From the NCBI GenBank assembly GCA_020425885.1, contig JAGQRA010000837.1, positions 1 through 8,026 on the forward strand: a stretch of DNA of 8,026 nt, given 5' to 3'. The notes beneath the pieces are model-generated. The model did no database searches. It was given only the letters and a program-made list of their open reading frames with translations, and was not told the origin of the DNA. Source of the stretch: Planctomycetota bacterium (GTDB taxonomy: Bacteria; Planctomycetota; UBA1135; UBA2386). Position 1 is the stretch's first letter. Each line of letters starts with the position of its first letter. Shown here piece after piece: positions 1 to 7,343 of the stretch. A program made the position numbers and the translations under genes.

Positions 1-481
1 CGCTGCCCGACATCTCGAACTTCGTCGGCGGGGTGATACCGAAGAAGACATAACCCTCCTTCGGCTGCTCCTCGAGCAGCCCGCCGCGGAAGCTGCGCGC
101 GCGCACCTTCGCGGCGATCTCTTCGTCGAGGTCGGCGACCACCTGATCGACGCCGACGGACTCCATGACCGAGCCATCCGACAGGATCATGCGCAGGTGC
201 ATCCGCGACGGATCCACCATGTGCAATTCGGCACCGCCGGCCCGATGCAGACGCACCATGAGATTGACCGGCACGACCCGTGCCACCTCGATCAGATCGA
301 CGCCGAGATCGGCGACGTGGTCGGCATAGCGAGCCTGGCCGTAGACGATGCCCTCGGGTGACAGCGCCGGGAACCTGCGATGCGCACTCGGCGGACCGCC
401 GAACTCGACGCCCTCGACACCGACGCTGCTGCAACCTGCGAACACGAGCAGCGACAGGGTCACGATCATTCTCACTGACAT
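1..481 (-). CDS. Putative lipoprotein of unknown function, 3' end beyond the window
   Basis: The frame is open for 160 codons from an ATG at 479-481 to the left edge, so the C-terminus is missing. The N-terminus is a lipoprotein-type signal: a short basic start (Arg4), a hydrophobic stretch at about residues 6-14, and FAGC with the candidate lipidated Cys17, followed by SS. Phe at the -3 position is less usual than Leu. Residues 40-160 form a soluble domain with alternating hydrophobic and charged strands and an aromatic patch near 144-147 (YVFF). I do not recognise the family. The ATG is chosen because it starts the signal sequence and has a GAGGA ribosome site four bases upstream; a second ATG at codon 5 is possible but would weaken the basic region. 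It lies 96 bases downstream of the kinase on the same strand, so it could share its transcript and be a surface partner of that kinase; this is inference only. Confidence 0.75.
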   Translation of the reverse strand, partial: MSVRMIVTLSLLVFAGCSSVGVEGVEFGGPPSAHRRFPALSPEGIVYGQARYADHVADLGVDLIEVARVVPVNLMVRLHRAGGAELHMVDPSRMHLRMILSDGSVMESVGVDQVVADLDEEIAAKVRARSFRGGLLEEQPKEGYVFFGITPPTKFEMSGS

Positions 482-485
482 GCGA

Positions 486-490
486 TCCTC
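486..490 (-). promoter_or_regulatory. Ribosome binding site of the lipoprotein gene
   Basis: On the minus strand GAGGA lies four bases before the ATG at 481. It supports that ATG over longer in-frame extensions reaching back toward the kinase stop codon. Confidence 0.5.
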
Positions 491-577
491 GCTCGAACCA
501 TGGAGTGCATCAGGAATAGCGGTGAGGCCGGGCCACACAAGAACGCGGCGCCAAGAAGTCCCGTGGGCTCGCGGCAG

Positions 578-3499
578 TCACCGCACCCTGGCCGTGTAGC
601 GCAGCTCGCGTTCGAACCGGCCCTCGACGACGTGCCGCACCAGTCCGAAGTCCGGCGCGAACCAGAACTGCGTGTTGCCGACATCGAAGACCAGGCACGG
701 CAGCCCCTTGCCGATCTCCTGGGTCGAGCGCGCGCCCTTCATCGTGCTGGCCCAGGACTGATCGTAGGGCAGCGGATCGACGAGCCGCGGCCGCCACAGC
801 GCGACGCGGACGTCGGGACCGTTGGCGCGCACATCCAGCGTGATATCGCCGGCGATCAGGACCCGGCGGTCGTCGACCGAGATCGGGATCGGCTGCGGAT
901 GACCTTCGGTGCCGGATTCGTCGATCGGCTTGCGCAGGATGTTGCCGCGGTCGGTGGCGCCGCTCTCGACCTCCATCTCCTCGAGATACCAGACCTTCTT
1001 GCCCGCGGCGTTGAGGTCGCGGTAGACCGCCTTGCCGCGACCGGCAACCAGGAAGCTGCCGATCTCCTTGGCCAGCGCCCGCTGCAGCGCCAGCTGCGCC
1101 CGCCAATCCGAGGACGGCGTCGTCGCCACCAACTTCGGTCGGGTCTCGACGAAGGCGAAGGCCGGGTCGGTGAGCTGATCGCCTTCGAACCACCTTCGGG
1201 CGGCCCACAGCCAGCGCCAGGTGTCCGCCCCCTTGCCAGCCAGGTCAGAGCCATCGGCGGTCAGGAACTCACCCCACTTGCGGATCGCCTCGTTGCCGTC
1301 GAGCCGGTCCAGGTCCAGTTGACCACCGGGGGCGCAGTCGCGCTCGGCCTGGGCGGCGAGTCGATCGATCGTGTCGGCGGCCCAGGACGTATCGTCGGGG
1401 TAGGTGCGCAGGTGATCGAACAGGTTCGCCGGATCGTCGCCGGCGGCGATCTTCGCCAGCTGCTCGCGCTCGGCCCGGATCTCGTCCTCGACCGCGATCC
1501 GGATTCCGTCGAGGCGCGTCCTGATCGCGTCGGCGCGGACCGCGAGCTGCTCGCGGATCTGCTGCAGGTCGGCCACCCGATCCGGCTCGTCCTGGCGACC
1601 GATCTTCTTCGAGCTGATCCACTTCTTCGCCAGCAGCTGGAAGTCCCCGGCCGACGCCTCGGCCAGCTTCAGGCTCGCATTGCCGCTGTTGAAGTCCTGC
1701 TGGGCGGCGTTGCGTTCCTTGGTCGCGGGGACCGTCGCCGTATCGGCGAGCAGGACCTTGGCCGCGGCATCCAGCGCGGCCGCCGCCGCGACCACCTGTT
1801 GCAGATGCACCGCGCCCTCGGTCTCGGGGATGGCCTCCTTTCTCTTCTCCCAGGTCTGCTGCGCGGTCGCCGGCGAACCGCCGTTGATCAGGTCGCGCAC
1901 GTCATCGAACAGCTCGCCGGCCAGGACGTCCTTCTTCATCGAGTCGTCCTGCTTGTTGACGCGGTCCTCGAGTTCCCTGACCCGCTGCTCGAGATTCTGC
2001 TTGTCGGCCAGCGCCTCCAGTCGCGCGGTCTCCGCCGCCGCGCTCTCCTTCGCCGCCTGCGCCGACTTGCTCTTCTCGAGCTTCAGCTCGGCCTCGGCGG
2101 CGACGACCTGGTTGCGCATCTGCTCCCGGTCGTTCCTCACTTCCTCGAGCGCCTTCTGGTGTTCGGCCTCGAGCTTGACGATCTCCTGCGCGTGCGCGCT
2201 GCCGACGTCGCCGTACTTGGTCTGCAGCTCGTTGTACTTGTTGCCCTGGTCATAGACCATCCAGCCGAGGCCGCCGACCGCGACGACGCTGAGGAAGAAG
2301 CCGCCGCCGAGCCAGGCCGGCACGCCGCGCTTCTCGCGGAACGCGCGCGACTTCTCGATCGCGTGGGCGAAGTCCGCCGCGCTCTGGAAGCGCTTGTCGC
2401 GGTTCTTCTGCAGCGCCTTCTGCAGCAGCTTGCGGATCGGCTCGCTGAGGTTGTCGAGCTCCGTGATCATCGGAGCGATGTTGGTCTCGAGGATCGCGGT
2501 GCGCAGCTCCTCGGGCGTGTCGCCGTCGAACGGCCGACTGCCGCTCAGCATCTCGTAGAGCATGACGCCGACCGAGAAGAGGTCGGAGCGACCGTCGAGG
2601 CGCTGGCCCTGGACCTGTTCGGGCGACATGTAGCGCGGCGTACCGATGACCTGGCCCTCCTCGAGGGTGGCGGTCAGGCTGGCGATGCCGAAGTCGAGCA
2701 GCCGGACGCCGACGCCGAACGGGTTCTCGTCGGTCTTGGCCATGCGCCGGGCCAGCATCACGTTCGACGGCTTGATGTCGCGATGGACGAAGCCCTGATC
2801 GTGACCGCTGGCCAGCGCCAGCAACGTCTGCCGCGCGATCTCGAGCGCGTGCCGCTCGTTGAGCATCGATTCGCGGACCAGGACCTCGTCGAGCGGCTCG
2901 CCGTCGACCAGGTCCATCGTCAGGAACAAGGTGCCGTCGGTCGACTTGCCGGTGTCGCGGACCTGCACGACGTGCTCGGAGACGAAGCCCTGGGCGGCGT
3001 GGATCTCGCGGAAGAACAGCTCGCGGAACTTCGCGTTGCGCGAGAAGCGCGGGCGCAGCACCTTGAGGGCGATCTCGCGGCCTTCGATCTCGCGATCCTT
3101 GGCGCGATAGACCACGCCCATGCCACCCTCGCCGAGCTTCTGCAGCACTTCGAAGCGGCCGGCGAAGACCTTGCCAACGCCCGAATCGGCTTTGGCGGTG
3201 GCGGCGGCCGGCGGCGCGGATCGGCTCGCCGTGCCCTGTCTGCTCGGGGCGTCCTGCTCCGCCGGTTCGACGTCGCCCATGTCGACGGTCCTGTCGAGCC
3301 CGCCCTGGGCCATGGTGTCACCCGGGGAGACGGCTTCGCGTCGCTTGCCCTGGATGATGGTCTGCTCCGGGACCGGTTCGGGCCCGGGCTTGCCACCGCC
3401 GGACTTGCCGCCGCCGGACTTGCCGGCGTCGGGCTGAATCATCGTCTTGTCCGGCTCCGAAAGATCTTCCGACGAGCCACGACCGCGTTCTTTCACCAT
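578..3499 (-). CDS. Transmembrane Ser/Thr protein kinase (PknB/Hanks type) with coiled coil and large C-terminal extension
   Basis: This 973-residue protein should transfer phosphate from ATP to Ser/Thr residues of cytoplasmic targets. The kinase domain spans about 115-385 and is complete: glycine loop GEGGMG 123-128, ATP-anchoring Lys146 in IALK, helix-C Glu165, catalytic HRDIKPSN 239-246 with Asp241, DFG 269-271, and SPE 292-294 closing the activation loop. The ~110-residue tail before it is low-complexity, rich in Gly, Lys and Pro, and has four similar threonine sites (Thr19, Thr47, Thr62, Thr71). A single membrane span lies at about 395-416. It is followed by a charged coiled coil at about 420-525, a helical Ala-rich region to about 720, and a mixed C-terminal domain at about 735-973 that I cannot name; it has two cysteines, Cys722 and Cys935. 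With the kinase domain inside, the C-terminal half should face outward, as in PknB-like receptor kinases, but there are no PASTA, WD40 or TPR repeats. AGGTG five bases before the ATG supports the start; the stop is TGA. The kinase call is firm; the signal sensed is unknown. Confidence 0.95.
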   Translation of the reverse strand: MVKERGRGSSEDLSEPDKTMIQPDAGKSGGGKSGGGKPGPEPVPEQTIIQGKRREAVSPGDTMAQGGLDRTVDMGDVEPAEQDAPSRQGTASRSAPPAAATAKADSGVGKVFAGRFEVLQKLGEGGMGVVYRAKDREIEGREIALKVLRPRFSRNAKFRELFFREIHAAQGFVSEHVVQVRDTGKSTDGTLFLTMDLVDGEPLDEVLVRESMLNERHALEIARQTLLALASGHDQGFVHRDIKPSNVMLARRMAKTDENPFGVGVRLLDFGIASLTATLEEGQVIGTPRYMSPEQVQGQRLDGRSDLFSVGVMLYEMLSGSRPFDGDTPEELRTAILETNIAPMITELDNLSEPIRKLLQKALQKNRDKRFQSAADFAHAIEKSRAFREKRGVPAWLGGGFFLSVVAVGGLGWMVYDQGNKYNELQTKYGDVGSAHAQEIVKLEAEHQKALEEVRNDREQMRNQVVAAEAELKLEKSKSAQAAKESAAAETARLEALADKQNLEQRVRELEDRVNKQDDSMKKDVLAGELFDDVRDLINGGSPATAQQTWEKRKEAIPETEGAVHLQQVVAAAAALDAAAKVLLADTATVPATKERNAAQQDFNSGNASLKLAEASAGDFQLLAKKWISSKKIGRQDEPDRVADLQQIREQLAVRADAIRTRLDGIRIAVEDEIRAEREQLAKIAAGDDPANLFDHLRTYPDDTSWAADTIDRLAAQAERDCAPGGQLDLDRLDGNEAIRKWGEFLTADGSDLAGKGADTWRWLWAARRWFEGDQLTDPAFAFVETRPKLVATTPSSDWRAQLALQRALAKEIGSFLVAGRGKAVYRDLNAAGKKVWYLEEMEVESGATDRGNILRKPIDESGTEGHPQPIPISVDDRRVLIAGDITLDVRANGPDVRVALWRPRLVDPLPYDQSWASTMKGARSTQEIGKGLPCLVFDVGNTQFWFAPDFGLVRHVVEGRFERELRYTARVR
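3389..3433 (+). repeat. Tandem 15-bp repeat, three copies, inside the kinase N-terminal tail
   Basis: Units at 3389-3403, 3404-3418 and 3419-3433 each begin CTTGCC. The first two differ at one base and the third is more diverged. Read on the minus strand they encode a Gly/Lys linker with the unit GGGKS. The 15-base period keeps frame, so copy number could change without breaking the gene. The likely role is a flexible spacer between the threonine sites in the tail. Confidence 0.7.
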
Positions 3500-3504
3500 T
3501 GGGG

Positions 3505-3509
3505 CACCT
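3505..3509 (-). promoter_or_regulatory. Ribosome binding site of the kinase gene
   Basis: On the minus strand AGGTG sits five bases upstream of the kinase ATG at 3499, a good distance. A nearby upstream ATG at about 3513 is out of frame, so this site fixes the start. Confidence 0.55.
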
Positions 3510-3526
3510 GCATGCGCTGGATGAGC

Positions 3527-3545
3527 GGAGGCGCAAGCGCCCTCC
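3527..3545. repeat. Short imperfect inverted repeat upstream of the kinase start
   Basis: GGAGGCG and CGCC(C)TCC flank a CAAG loop, with one bulged C. It lies 28-46 bases upstream of the kinase ATG, so a transcript beginning further upstream could form this hairpin in its leader just above the AGGTG site. In DNA this GC-rich it could be chance. The rest of the gap at 3500-3709 shows no recognisable promoter or terminator. Confidence 0.25.
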
Positions 3546-3709
3546 GGGGGTTGGCGGGCCAGGATAGCCAGGCCCGACCGGCATGCCAGCGGCAGCAGAG
3601 CCGGCCATTGGAGAAAGGCGGCCCGCTCATGGCGGCATGACGGTAGCGATCAGGCAATCGGTTCAGGAACCACGGATCGAGACCCCGCCCGAATCGGCCT
3701 GCGCCACCA

Positions 3710-4204
3710 TCAGTCGAGGCGAACGCGCTGCCAGAGCACCCGCTCGACGCGCGCGATCGGGGTCCAGTCACCGTTCGGGAACAGGACCTCCGTCAGCTCT
3801 CGACACAGCGCCTGCTCGCACGCCGCCACGCCGGCTTCGGTCGCCAGATCGGAGGCCGCGCAGATGCGCCGGGATCGTTGTCCCGCCAAGTTCCAGTGGG
3901 CCTCGACCTCGTCGAGCGCCATCTGCTCGAGATCGATCGGCGTGCTGTAGGCCAGACGAAACGTGATCTGGGCACGGCCGCCGTTCGCGGCGACCCATGC
4001 GTGCTCGAGGGTCGCCGTTCTCCTCACCACGCGATTGCCGACGCGGACCTCGGCCTCGCCCGGAAAGGCCCCGGCGATGCCTCCCACCGTCATGGCAACC
4101 TCGCCGACGGGTGCAGGGTAGCGAGCATCCTGACGCTCCGAGACCGTGCCGCACGCCATGGTGGCAACGAACACGATCGAGACGACCGAGTGGTTCTGTC
4201 GCAT
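3710..4204 (-). CDS. Small exported hypothetical protein, possible lipoprotein
   Basis: This 164-residue protein starts with a short polar and basic stretch and a hydrophobic segment at about residues 7-17, ending in MAC with Cys18. It is therefore exported, and may be lipidated at Cys18, although Thr-Met-Ala before the Cys is a poor lipobox. The mature part has a region rich in Val and Gly (30-60) and a stretch with many charged residues (60-110). The C-terminal third holds three more cysteines (115, 129, 134), which could form a disulfide outside the cytoplasm. I recognise no family. The frame is open further upstream to 4381, but that part is an Arg-rich low-complexity stretch typical of unselected GC-rich DNA; ATG 4204 is chosen because it begins the signal sequence. 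Its ribosome site is unclear: AAGG ten bases away, or GAGG only two bases away. It lies 210 bases upstream of the kinase on the same strand and is divergent from the protease. The stop is TGA. Confidence 0.6.
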   Translation of the reverse strand: MRQNHSVVSIVFVATMACGTVSERQDARYPAPVGEVAMTVGGIAGAFPGEAEVRVGNRVVRRTATLEHAWVAANGGRAQITFRLAYSTPIDLEQMALDEVEAHWNLAGQRSRRICAASDLATEAGVAACEQALCRELTEVLFPNGDWTPIARVERVLWQRVRLD

Positions 4205-4226
4205 TGCCTCGAGACCTTCGGCGCCG

Positions 4227-4276
4227 ACGGTCCGCGACTGATGTTCGGCTTCGCGCACGTCCCGGGTCGGGACCGT
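4227..4276. promoter_or_regulatory. Imperfect inverted repeat in the divergent intergenic region
   Basis: ACGGTCCGCGAC (4227-4238) and GTCGGGACCGT (4266-4276) are reverse complements apart from one missing C, separated by 27 bases. The repeat lies between the divergent starts at 4204 and 4382, where promoters for both genes are expected. It could be an operator for a dimeric regulator or a stem-loop in one leader. The rest of 4205-4381 shows no clear -10/-35 pair that I can defend. Confidence 0.35.
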
Positions 4277-4381
4277 GGCGCGGCGATGGCGGCGACGGAG
4301 GCGCCGGAGCGGCCCGGTCGTGCTGGTGGTGCTGCCAGGGGAGGTGACAAGCCCGCGAGGCGACGGCACCATTGGGCCCAC

Positions 4382-6022
4382 ATGGCCAGCAGCACCTTCC
4401 CGCGAGTTCTCGGCATCGCCGTCCTTCTCAGTTCACTGACGCCTGCGCAAGGGCCAACGCCGGCCACCGCCAGGGCCTGGAGCGCCTTCCAGGACGAGGC
4501 CCCGGGACGCTGGATCGTGCGCTGGCATCCGGCCACCGGAACGCCGCAGCAGATCTACGGCGAAGGCATCGACCTGCCCGACTGGCGCGAGAACTCGCTC
4601 GAGGAGGCCAGGCGTCACGCCAACGCGGCGCTGCAGCGCTGGCCCGAGCTGCTCGGGCTCGGCGGCTCCGACTTCGGCGAACGCATCGGCACCCGCATGG
4701 GGCGCAGCTGGTCGTTCACGTTCGGCCAGTCGTTCGCGGGCCTGCCCGTGATCGGCGGCCGCGTCGACGTCCGCGTCAGCATGGCCGGCCGCATCGGCTT
4801 CCTCGGCAGCGTCGCCGTGCCGATCCCGGCGGACTTCGACACCACACCGCTGATCGGCGAAGAGGCCGCCACCGCCATGGCGTGGCAGCACCGCGGCCTC
4901 GAGCCGAAGGCGGTGCCGCAGCCCGGCGCCGAGCGGCAACCGCGGTTGGTGATCTGGGCCGACCTCGGCAGCGATCGGACGACGACGCCGCAGCTCGCCT
5001 GGGAGATCCCGATCTCGGCGATCGAGGCCGACGGCAGCGGACCCGTCGGCCGTGTCTACGTCGATGCCCGCACCGGCGGCCAGCTGCACTACCGCAACGA
5101 CAAGCACGAGTGCGGCAACCCAGGCTGTCGCTTCGACACCGCGGCCGACTCCCCGGTGAACGATTCGCCAGCAGCCATGCCGCCGGCGACCTACACCGTC
5201 ATGGGCTGGGTCCACACCGCCTTCTCGCCCGCCACCACCCCGACCAACGAGCCGCTCGTCGGCGTCGAGGTCTCGGTGCCCGGACTCGGCACCCTGATCA
5301 CCGATCAGAACGGCCAGTTCTCCGCCAACCTCACCAGCCCGACCACGGTCACCGTGCAGCTCGACGGCATCCACACCCAGCTCATAGCCGGCGTCAATCC
5401 GCTGACCGCGACCCTGCTGCTGCAGCCCGGCGTCAACCAGACCTTCCAGCTCGGCACCGTCAACTCGACCCAGAACGAACTCGCCCACACCACGGCCTAC
5501 TACTGGGTCCACCACATCAACGAGCTGCTGCGCAGCATCGTCGGCAACGTGCCCGAGATGGACACCGCCGACCTGGTGCGGCCGACGGTCAACATCAACA
5601 GCTCCTGCAACGCCTACTACACCGGCAACACGATCAACTTCTATCACGCCGCCGGCAGCTGCAACAACACCGCCAGCGCCTCGGTCGTCGCCCACGAGTG
5701 GGGTCACGGCCTCGACGATCGCTTCGGCGGCATCTCGCAGGTGAACGGACTCAGCGAAGGCTGGGGCGACATCTGCAGCATCTACATGCTCGATGACCCG
5801 ATCATCGGCCACGGCTTCTACACCACCGGCGCCGGCATCCGCGACGGCAACAACACCCGCCAGTACCCGACCGGCAGCGGCGTCCACGCCCAGGGCGAGT
5901 CGTGGATGGGCTTTGCCTGGAAGTACCGCGAGAACCTGCGCGCCCTGCTCGGCACCACCCAGGCGATCGCGATCAGCAATGACACCGTGCTGGCCTCGAT
6001 CGTCGCCGACGCGACCGATTAG
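4382..6022 (+). CDS. Secreted fungalysin-like (M36-type) zinc metalloprotease, N-terminal and catalytic part, ended by an in-frame TAG
   Basis: This 546-residue product would hydrolyse proteins outside the cell. Residues 1-23 are a signal peptide with a hydrophobic core ending near PAQG. About 43-240 resembles the FTP/PepSY propeptide of thermolysin and fungalysin zymogens: GLPVIGGRVDV at 120-130, ending in the typical YVDARTGG at 226-233. A small beta domain of carboxypeptidase-regulatory or CNA-B type (about 270-335) is inserted before the catalytic domain. The catalytic domain has the zinc motif HEWGH 438-442 (ligands His438 and His442, base Glu439) and EGWGD 459-463, with Glu459 as third ligand, as in M36; the loop between them is shorter than in fungal enzymes. 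The start begins the signal peptide but has no good ribosome site. The frame does not end naturally: after TAG it continues with family-like sequence, so this is probably the front of a 969-residue protein. If not read through, the enzyme keeps its active site but loses the end of the conserved region and all accessory domains. Confidence 0.85.
   Translation: MASSTFPRVLGIAVLLSSLTPAQGPTPATARAWSAFQDEAPGRWIVRWHPATGTPQQIYGEGIDLPDWRENSLEEARRHANAALQRWPELLGLGGSDFGERIGTRMGRSWSFTFGQSFAGLPVIGGRVDVRVSMAGRIGFLGSVAVPIPADFDTTPLIGEEAATAMAWQHRGLEPKAVPQPGAERQPRLVIWADLGSDRTTTPQLAWEIPISAIEADGSGPVGRVYVDARTGGQLHYRNDKHECGNPGCRFDTAADSPVNDSPAAMPPATYTVMGWVHTAFSPATTPTNEPLVGVEVSVPGLGTLITDQNGQFSANLTSPTTVTVQLDGIHTQLIAGVNPLTATLLLQPGVNQTFQLGTVNSTQNELAHTTAYYWVHHINELLRSIVGNVPEMDTADLVRPTVNINSSCNAYYTGNTINFYHAAGSCNNTASASVVAHEWGHGLDDRFGGISQVNGLSEGWGDICSIYMLDDPIIGHGFYTTGAGIRDGNNTRQYPTGSGVHAQGESWMGFAWKYRENLRALLGTTQAIAISNDTVLASIVADATD
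6020..6022 (+). other. In-frame amber codon interrupting the metalloprotease
   Basis: TAG follows codons for ...VADATD and is followed in the same frame by CAG TCC GCC GTG CTC GAG. There is no frameshift and no other stop across the 970-codon frame. One base change, such as CAG to TAG, would produce it. Confidence 0.9.
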
Positions 6023-6031
6023 CAGTCCGCC

Positions 6032-7291
6032 GTGCTCGAGGTCTTCATCGCCGATGACAACGACGGCAACCTCAACAACGGCACCCCGCACCACCCCCAG
6101 CTCGCGGCCGCGTGCAACGCCCACAGCCTGCCCTATCCGGCGATCCAGGCCGGCAGCCTGGTCCACGCCAACCCACTCGGCGACAGCCACGACCCGTTGA
6201 CGCCACGTTTCGTCGAGTGCGACGCGGTGCCGATCTTCGGCAGCTTCACCCAGGTCCGTGTGCACTACAACGACGGCCAGTCCAGGCAGCGGGTCATGAT
6301 CCCGACGGCCACCACCAACCGCTATCGGGCGCTGCTGCCCGGCATGCCCTCGCCGCAGACCCTGACCTATCACTTCGAGGGCGTCCACAGCGCCAACATC
6401 ACCTTCCGCCTGCCCGAGACCGGCGAGTTCAGCTACCAGACCCGCAAGGAAGGCGTCATCTGGTCGGAGGACTTCGAGGGCGGCGCGGCCGGCTGGACCC
6501 ACGGCGCCGCCAGCGGCAGTGACGACTGGCAGCTCGGCGTGCCAGGCGGCTTCGCGGCCGGACCGTGGGTGGATCCGGCGGCCGCGGCCGGCGGCACGCG
6601 CTGCGCCGGCACCGACCTGTCGAACGATGGCGCCTACTCGCCATCGAGCAACTGCTGGCTGCGTTCGCCGCCGATCGACTGCACCGGCCAGACCAATCTG
6701 AACCTGCGCCTGAAGCGCTGGGCGAGCTGTGCGGGCAACGACTTCCTCGAGCTCCACGTCAACCCGTGGCTGGTGTTCAGCTCCAGCGGCAACACCTTGC
6801 TCGACACGCAATGGGTGACGACCGAATGGCCGATCTTCTACGTCGACAATCACCCAGCCGTGGTGCTCGAGTTCCGCCTCCGTAGCGATGCGACGCAGCA
6901 GTACGGCGGCTGGAACATCGACGACCTCGAGATCTACACCCCGACCTCATCGACCCCGCTCTCGACCAGGCTGAGCCTGCAACCCGAACAGGCCCAGCAG
7001 GGCTCGCCGATGCAGCTGTCGATCGACACCCCCGCCTCGCAGCCGTTCCTGCTCATCATCGGCAGTCAGCCGGGACCGACGATCGTCAACGGCGTGCCAC
7101 CGATCCTGGTCGGCGGCAACTACGTCAGCTTCTTCGGCTACACCGACGTGTCAGGACACTATGGCCAGTCGCTCACGGCCCCGACCGGCGTGCCCGCGGT
7201 CGGAACGGTCTGGTACAGCCAGGTGCTGACGCTCGATGGCAACTTCGAGTTCGTGACCAGCAACCAGTTCGTCAACCTGTTCACACAGTAG
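6032..7291 (+). CDS. C-terminal part of the metalloprotease: end of the peptidase region, jelly-roll domain and Ig-like C-terminal module
   Basis: This stretch (from GTG 6032, 419 residues) is in the same frame as the upstream protease and continues it. It opens with LEVFIADDNDGNL and NNGTPHHPQL, an Asn/Asp-rich segment that in related bacterial secreted metalloproteases follows the active-site region. Residues 60-135 look like a beta domain. Residues 142-305 resemble a MAM or immune-inhibitor-A-like jelly roll: EDFEGG at the start, DDWQLG, paired cysteines, and GGWNIDDLEIY at the end. Residues 310-419 form a beta module ending in VTSNQFVNLFT, the type found at the end of many planctomycete secreted proteins, possibly for surface attachment or sorting. 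There is no ribosome site before GTG 6032, no signal peptide and no nearby promoter, so independent translation is unlikely. It is expressed only if the TAG at 6020 is read through or absent; otherwise it is a pseudogene remnant. The frame ends at TAG 7289-7291, 52 bases before the next gene. Confidence 0.65.
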   Translation: MLEVFIADDNDGNLNNGTPHHPQLAAACNAHSLPYPAIQAGSLVHANPLGDSHDPLTPRFVECDAVPIFGSFTQVRVHYNDGQSRQRVMIPTATTNRYRALLPGMPSPQTLTYHFEGVHSANITFRLPETGEFSYQTRKEGVIWSEDFEGGAAGWTHGAASGSDDWQLGVPGGFAAGPWVDPAAAAGGTRCAGTDLSNDGAYSPSSNCWLRSPPIDCTGQTNLNLRLKRWASCAGNDFLELHVNPWLVFSSSGNTLLDTQWVTTEWPIFYVDNHPAVVLEFRLRSDATQQYGGWNIDDLEIYTPTSSTPLSTRLSLQPEQAQQGSPMQLSIDTPASQPFLLIIGSQPGPTIVNGVPPILVGGNYVSFFGYTDVSGHYGQSLTAPTGVPAVGTVWYSQVLTLDGNFEFVTSNQFVNLFTQ

Positions 7292-7330
7292 GGCCACGGC
7301 CTCTCGATGCCCGGACGCTGCATTCCCGGT

Positions 7331-7336
7331 TACAAT
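7331..7336 (+). promoter_or_regulatory. Possible -10 element (TACAAT) just upstream of the repeat-protein gene
   Basis: TACAAT matches the bacterial -10 consensus at five of six bases and is one of few AT-rich spots in the region. It ends seven bases before the ATG at 7344, so a start site at the usual distance would give an almost leaderless mRNA. That would fit the lack of a strong ribosome site (only GCGGA next to the ATG). I see no convincing -35. Confidence 0.25.
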
Positions 7337-7343
7337 TCGCGGA

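Noticed and set aside
500..3640. Plus-strand open frame of over 1000 codons opposite the kinase
   Set aside because: Its product is low-complexity, rich in Arg, Leu, Ala and Asp with no recognisable domain, and it lies exactly antisense to a kinase with all catalytic motifs. Long antisense frames are common in DNA this GC-rich.
3660..3671. GGTTC-AG-GAACC palindrome downstream of the small exported gene as a terminator
   Set aside because: The stem is at most five pairs with a two-base loop and there is no T-run after it on the minus strand.
4205..4381. N-terminal extension of the small exported protein up to 4381
   Set aside because: The extension is Arg/Pro/Thr-rich and would bury the hydrophobic signal segment; ATG 4204 gives a normal export signal.
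6020..6022. Reassignment of TAG to an amino acid, including pyrrolysine
   Set aside because: TAG at 7289 ends the same protein at its expected C-terminus, and no recoding genes or elements are seen in the window.
4433..6853. Minus-strand open frame of about 800 codons opposite the protease
   Set aside because: The composition is a Val/Ala/Gly/Arg-rich mirror of the sense codons with no motifs. The sense strand has a signal peptide, HEWGH and EGWGD.
7292..7343. Terminator between the protease and the repeat protein
   Set aside because: Only short GGCC self-complementarity is present; there is no stable stem followed by a T-run.
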